Below, in pieces: positions 58,865 to 64,000 of a DNA stretch of 64,000 nucleotides; position 1 is the first letter of the stretch, and each line of letters begins with the position of its first letter. The translations under genes and the position numbers were made by a program. The stretch comes from Lichtheimia corymbifera B2541 (Eukaryota > Mucoromycota > Mucoromycetes > Mucorales > Lichtheimiaceae): positions 62,001-126,000 of the forward strand of contig JNEU01000734.1 in the NCBI GenBank assembly GCA_000697475.1. Reading direction: 5' to 3'. The notes under the pieces are model-generated. The model worked only from the letters and a program-made list of their open reading frames with translations, was not told the DNA's origin and ran no database searches.

Positions 58865-61621
58865 CTAAAAGTCATCCTCTTCCCAATCGTGGTCTAGCAT
58901 CGCATCACTGTCGGCCTTAAGTTTGGCGATCCCAGAGATCTGTTCGAGATATTCAGGGTCAGCCAACACCTTTTTCATAAACGCTAATGGCTCCTTGTCA
59001 TATGCATCTATGATCTGTGGCAATAGTTAATCCTTGTACCCTACAAGCTTATTTCCATCCGGCACAAAAAAAAAGAGAGATGATAGATTCACTATACCTT
59101 TTGTGAGCAACCGGTGCAGCTATTGTATGCTTGTCCCACGATCAACATGTTATGGAATTGTCCCAAGAATCCGCGGATCTGGTGGGGAACACTGCCCAAG
59201 ATGCAATCTGAATCAGCTTCGATCCTGCATATTATGCAAAATGAAAGTTAGTGTTAAATATATTGTTGGGGATGGAAATAAAGAAAAAGAGAAGAGAAAG
59301 AAATGGCATGCTGTCGCATATTAACTTACCCTTTTGGATGTTGGATGAGTGATACAAGGAGCTCTACAGCCAGTGCCCCTGCAATAGCGGCAAGACCCGG
59401 TCGTGTTACGGTGCACTGCTGGTCCAAGGTGCGATCTGATAGGGACTATCACAATAATAGATAGGGAGTAAACACAAAGAATGAATCAGTCAGGTTTGTT
59501 TTGTATGTGGTGATGGGGGGTTGTGGTTGAATGAGAAGAACAAATACTGACGTCTGCAGGCGCCACCACATCGTTGCAAAAATAACAGCCCAATGGGTTG
59601 TCTAGACCATGTCGTCTTGAACCATGTCGCATGACAAGATAGGTATCGAATCCCAAAGCTGCATTGATAACCAACTTGTTGGCACGTGCGCATAAAAGTG
59701 TCGGGAACCATCGGCTTTCTCGGCTATCAGTAAGCAAAAATACAGCATCATGCTCATCCACAAGTTTTTCAAGATGGCTGATATCCTCTTCAAGTTGTGC
59801 ATCCGAAGTTGCAACGTGCCCTGGCATGGGAATCGACAATGCATGACCTGCAGAATTCTATACATAGATGGGGTATATGTTGGTCAAGCACATCCAAGGT
59901 GTATATTTGCATAAGGAGAATTACCACAGTGGGCTGTACTAGCTCCAAGTTCTTGGCAGCTGTCTCAGCTTTAGGAGAACCACCCTCGAGGCAGTCATTG
60001 AATTGATAGAGTGGTTGTCGTACAGGATTGGAAAACGAGACCCGGCCATTGTCTACAAATGTAATGTTGCGTACACCCCATCCGACTAAACAGCGCGCCA
60101 CATAGCATCCCAATGTCCCAGCACCGAGTAATAAACATTTGGTGTTTTTGATCTTTTCCAAGTCAAGTTCCGGCATAACCCGCCATCGCATCAATTTCAG
60201 ATTAAGGTCAACCGATGTATCTGCCAACCTAAAGGGAAAAAGGATTTGCCATTTTAGAATTGGATTCTACACGCATTGACATCGATCTTTTACCTTAATG
60301 GATCCATCAAAGGTCCCAAGTCAGCCATTCGTGGTGCTAATTTACCCTGAACGTTCCTTTCCCATCCGACAGCTTTAGGCTCTACATGTGTGGGTAAAAA
60401 GGCATGAATACATGATGATTGTCGTCAGATGCTTATTTAGGGGGCATTGTACCTTTGTCATGATAATAAGCTGAAGTCGGCAATTCGGCTTCCAGTAAAC
60501 GCGTGTCATCGATCCCTTTCCCAGGTATCTCGCGGTAACACAACACCTTACATTTGAAAATGCCATAATGTTTGTGTAGTAGGGCGAGCAGATTCCGTAA
60601 CGGCCATCCGGGTAACTCCGTGGATGAAGGGTCAGCAAATCCCACCAATAGATCGTCCTGCCAACCTTGGTTTAAATGAATGATCTCGACCTTGTCGCGA
60701 ACAAAGAAACATGATGGTCGTCCCGCAGATTGATAAGCTTGTGCAAGTGTATCCATCTAATCAATATGGAAAAAGAAAACTCCTTTCAGCTCATACAACT
60801 TTTTTTCACTCACATCTCCTGATGTCGCTTACCTCAGCTTGCGAGTATGTGTCACCAATGGGATGCGACGTTGCACTTGCTAACCATGGATCAGGTTGTG
60901 GCATGAGAGCAGGGAAGGCAAACCAATAGTAAAATTTGTAGCGCTTGAGATCGGCAAAAGTGAGCATGATGAACTGTGTCAAGACGCTTGGTTGGTCTAA
61001 TGCAACCCCACTTTGAATTGCTTGCCATATCTATCAAATATGTCAACTGATGTTGATGATGATGATGATTTCATTCCCCTCTCATTATTATTCATGCTCA
61101 CTCTCCTCATCACTCCTCCTCCCCCCAAATCGACTATCCTTCTTCTTCTTCTCCTCCTCATCCTCCTTCTTCTTTTTACAAACCTTTTGAGTTGCTTGAT
61201 GAAACAGCTTGTTCTTGTCAATGCGTTTAAACTCCTCCAACGTGTTCGTATTGTACAAGGTTCCAGTAACTCCAAATGTAAAAGGTGGCCTATCAATCAT
61301 AATACCCCCCATCACCATGACTCCTTAGTCAGATAAACTTTGCTTTGAATATGTGCACGTTGAATAGTGCCTTTTCTTTCATTACCGAGTGTCATTATCG
61401 CTGTCCAACCCCTGAGCGGGCACAGAAAAGTGGGGAGGTAGAGACGTTTCGGAGCGAGAGCGGTTGCCAGTTGCATAGTAAGCGTGAATGGGTTGGGGAT
61501 CGTCTGAAAGCTTCAATACATTGAGTTTCTTGGTTGCCAATGACTGCCAGAATGGAGCGTCGACTCCAGATGCAAAGGGTGCAAATTGTAGGACGGGAGA
61601 ATGCTGGTTTGTCATTTGCAT
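58865..61621 (-). CDS. ATG7: Atg7, E1-like enzyme of autophagy
   Basis: Ten exons: 61621-61386, 61289-61184, 61030-60833, 60756-60453, 60381-60294, 60228-59925, 59857-59552, 59445-59330, 59224-59098, 59014-58865; 644 residues. Atg7 activates Atg8 and Atg12 and hands them to Atg3 and Atg10 for autophagosome growth. The N-terminal domain shows [46 protein letters not shown] and [11 protein letters not shown]. The C-terminal E1 fold has the ATP loop [31 protein letters not shown], zinc cysteines in LGCYFCND and CTGCSQK, and the catalytic Cys in [12 protein letters not shown]. The tail ends DHDWEEDDF. Intron 2 has a GTTTGT donor. The short linker between MRHG and LGCYF resembles yeast Atg7. Confidence 0.96.
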
Positions 61622-63107
61622 ATGTAATGTGGGGGAGGTGTCTTTGATAAGCAAACGTAGTGGAGCTGGAATAAGGTGTAATGCCGTATGAGTTGCGTAA
61701 TGAAATTGCTGGAAAAGGGAACGTGACCACACACACACTCACATACACACGCTTATCATTCCCAGCTGAATGGTTTTCTTTATTGATCATCCATGTTTAC
61801 CCATCACTGCTTGGGATGATCATCAATATAATACAAACGTGGCACACTGACAACGGGAGTGAGTAGCAACAACGGGGAAAATAGTATAAAGTGGCATCAC
61901 GGGAAATATAGAAACAGCCGCGGCGGGAACACAATGAATAAAATAATAAAAAAAGGCCCTTTTGAAAGATGGCATCTCTCCCAGCGGGTCCCATCTTTCC
62001 GGGGAAATGTCCAAATCATGCAAAAACGTGGTGCTCAGGGAAACCGGTTTACCAAATTTCCCGTTGCCCCGATACTCTTTTCTTTGATCTTGCTCCTTGT
62101 CTCCTTTGATTTCATCAAAAGAATGAAAGATATGAATCGCATTACATCATTGGACATAGGAGAACAAGTCTTTTCAAAGGGGGTGGGATGATGAATAAAT
62201 CTTTTAGAAAGGAGAGTCGCTTACGAGTTTTCACGTGTTGAACGAAAAGACAGCCGCAAAGCTGATCTCAATTAGACACCCAACAACATACATCTCATTC
62301 TGTCTGTCTCTCTATCTCTATCTCTCCTTCCTCCACACACACATATAATAAAAATTGTAATGACTATTATCGCTCCCCCCAAAAGATATCGCCCCCAAGA
62401 TAAAGACAAGCCTGCAAATAGTATTTTTGTGTAATGCAATGCGCATGTGTTTGAGGCGTGTGATTGGGGAATTTGACTCACAAATACATTGGTGTGTGTG
62501 TGGATATGATTGTACATGCAGCCCACAAGGATTTTCATGTGATGCATGCTCATTCTTGCTGCAACAAGTGAGTTGATCCAAAGATGGGTCTACCCCACAA
62601 TGAGAGTGTGCAAGGAGACACAGATTTGGGGGATCACTGTATGTGTGTGCAAGGCAAGACAAGGGGGGTTTTGGCGATATTTGCCGATAAGGGGGGGAGT
62701 GAAAGAAAATAGAGGTCAAGGATGTGCAGAGCCACGTCTGGACTCCTGCAGCAACCAAACCAGACACAGCAACAAGTATTTGATGTACATAATCATACAC
62801 GAACAACCATCATTTCAACCATCATCCTCTTTTGTATTATGGTAAGTGAACGTGTGAAGTGGACTATTTGGCCAAGGATTGCCTTTTGTAGCTATTTCTG
62901 AAAAATGTGCCGGTCAATGCTTCCCGGTTTCCTTCATCTCTCCCTCCCCCCAATCGCACACACACCCTTTTATCTAATGCCCGTCATCCCCGATTCAGAA
63001 AGGGAAATAGGCCGCTTTGACCCCCTTCCCCCATCATCTGTATATATAAATACTGGCATATGCAAGAGCAAATCCATTTGTCACATCTTTCTTTCTTACT
63101 TTCTTAC
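61622..63107. other. Divergent ATG7/MIG1 intergenic region
   Basis: About 1.5 kb. A possible 85-residue frame at 61934-62191 (MNKIIKKGPFERWHLSQRV..., one hydrophobic segment APILFSLILLLVSF) has no support beyond being open. CA/CT-rich stretches lie around 62310-62345. The region must hold both promoters. Confidence 0.4.
63041..63050 (+). promoter_or_regulatory. TATA box of the Mig1/CreA-type gene
   Basis: TATATATAAA lies 67 bp before the ATG at 63108. It argues against the upstream in-frame ATG at 63060, which would be only about 10 bp downstream of the TATA and probably outside the transcript. C-runs just upstream (63020-63031) could be GC-box-like sites, not assigned. Confidence 0.55.
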
Positions 63108-63764
63108 ATGACACACAACCCGCAGCATCAACACCACCATCTTATGTACTTGACTAAACCCACATCTACTACTACACCTATGGTCCACAAAGTTGACAAG
63201 TCATCCATCCCACGACCTTACAAATGCCCAATGTGCCCAAAATCATTTTATCGCCTTGAGCATCAAACTCGCCACATTCGCACGCACACTGGTGAAAAAC
63301 CACACCATTGTAGTTTTCCAGGATGCGAAAAACGTTTCTCACGTTCCGACGAATTAACTCGTCATATCCGTATCCATACCTCACCTCATCGACGAGGTGC
63401 ACCACGCGGTGTTGCCAAACATCGTGCGGCTGCCACTACTACCACCACTACCACTATCTCACGACAACGCCATCAACAAAAGCATAAACAACATAGCATG
63501 AATACAATCACAACCAACAACAACAGCAACAGCAGGAGTAGCACAATAACCCCACCCTCACCTGCCCTGTCGTTTCATTCTGATTCGGAGACTGAGGTGA
63601 TCAACACGCCTGGCAGCTCACCTACCCTTGTTGCTCGTAACATTGCCAAGCAAAACAGCCTAATGGATCTATTGGAAAGACCCCCACAAGCTCGTGTGCT
63701 TCCCCCAATCAACATGGCACAAGCGCCCCTGCTGCCATCCATTCACTCCATTTTTCCATTCTAA
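63108..63764 (+). CDS. MIG1: C2H2 carbon-catabolite repressor, Mig1/CreA type
   Basis: Single exon, 218 residues. Two C2H2 fingers begin at about residue 39: [20 protein letters not shown] and [20 protein letters not shown]. They are joined by HTGEKPHH and preceded by RPYK, and are almost identical to fungal Mig1/CreA fingers, which bind GC-rich SYGGRG sites and repress genes for alternative carbon sources in glucose. Downstream come a basic arm [16 protein letters not shown], a Thr/Asn/Gln-rich low-complexity stretch, and [18 protein letters not shown] near the C-terminus. The protein is much shorter than ascomycete CreA (about 400 residues), as is common in early-diverging fungi. The start at 63108 was chosen from the TATA position. 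Confidence 0.92.
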   Translation: MTHNPQHQHHHLMYLTKPTSTTTPMVHKVDKSSIPRPYKCPMCPKSFYRLEHQTRHIRTHTGEKPHHCSFPGCEKRFSRSDELTRHIRIHTSPHRRGAPRGVAKHRAAATTTTTTTISRQRHQQKHKQHSMNTITTNNNSNSRSSTITPPSPALSFHSDSETEVINTPGSSPTLVARNIAKQNSLMDLLERPPQARVLPPINMAQAPLLPSIHSIFPF

Positions 63765-64000
63765 TCATCTCATCCCTTTCCTTCCTGTTATCATTACTAG
63801 ATCAAGCATCCTTGTCATTTCCTGTCTTGTATAGAACCAAGCATCGTCGTTAGGCTTTTCATCTCATTCACTCACAACCACATGCATATCCTTATTATAC
63901 TTACTGCGCCTTTTTTGAACCCTTATTACTTTTATGTGACACAAATCCCTGATTCTTTGTAAATAACACACAGATAAACCTTCTTTGACACATGCACGCA
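63765..64000. other. 3' flank of MIG1
   Basis: Terminal 236 bp; AT-rich untranslated or intergenic sequence, with ACAGATAAACC near the edge. No gene. Confidence 0.4.

Noticed and set aside
61934..62191. Small membrane protein of 85 residues between ATG7 and MIG1
   Set aside because: Only one hydrophobic stretch and an open frame; nothing else supports it. RNA-seq would decide.

Overview
The window reads as nuclear DNA of an early-diverging filamentous fungus, most likely Mucoromycota and plausibly Mucorales. The reasons are: many short introns (about 50-65 nt) with GTAAGT-like donors and TAG/CAG acceptors; a fungal gene set (homocitrate synthase of the alpha-aminoadipate lysine route, Mig1/CreA, Zn2Cys6 factor, Pop3, TORC2 Sin1/Avo1); and moderately AT-rich intergenic DNA. 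The species call is inference. I found no tRNA, rRNA, CRISPR or bacterial-type feature that I could defend.

Layout, left to right. 0.3-9.3 kb: F-box/RCC1 protein (+), SDE2 (-), then a 16-exon C1-tetrahydrofolate synthase (+). 9.5-10.9 kb: homocitrate synthase (-). 11-16.2 kb: gene-free accessory DNA with interspersed repeats and nested palindromes. 16.3-25.8 kb: peroxisomal 2,4-dienoyl-CoA reductase (+), SDH2 (-), SIN1/AVO1 (-), CIA2 (-), a three-RRM Nam8/TIA1-type protein (-). 28-40.2 kb: an unrecognised coiled-coil protein (+), an FHA-domain protein kinase (+), allantoinase (+), a SWAP/SURP splicing factor (-), symplekin (+). 40.9-50.3 kb: second repeat island holding the same families as the first, with a striking array of alternating palindromic hairpins. 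50.4-51.3 kb: POP3 (+). 51.4-54.4 kb: degenerate tandem repeats and a TATA-driven, apparently spliced transcript whose exon junction completes a perfect 17-bp RNA stem. 54.7-63.8 kb: purine nucleoside phosphorylase (+), Zn2Cys6 factor (-), ATG7 (-), MIG1/CreA-type zinc finger (+).

Gene models were assembled by hand from splice sites. In every model the summed exon length is a multiple of three and the joined frame agrees with the recognised family, which is the main evidence for the boundaries. No metabolic cluster is evident. RNA-processing genes are common (SDE2, RRM protein, SFSWAP, symplekin, POP3), and SFSWAP and symplekin share a 200-bp divergent promoter. One-carbon/purine metabolism (C1-THF synthase, PNP, allantoinase) and TOR/autophagy (SIN1, ATG7) are represented by dispersed genes. 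The most novel material is in the repeat islands and the 53.5-54.4 kb transcript.
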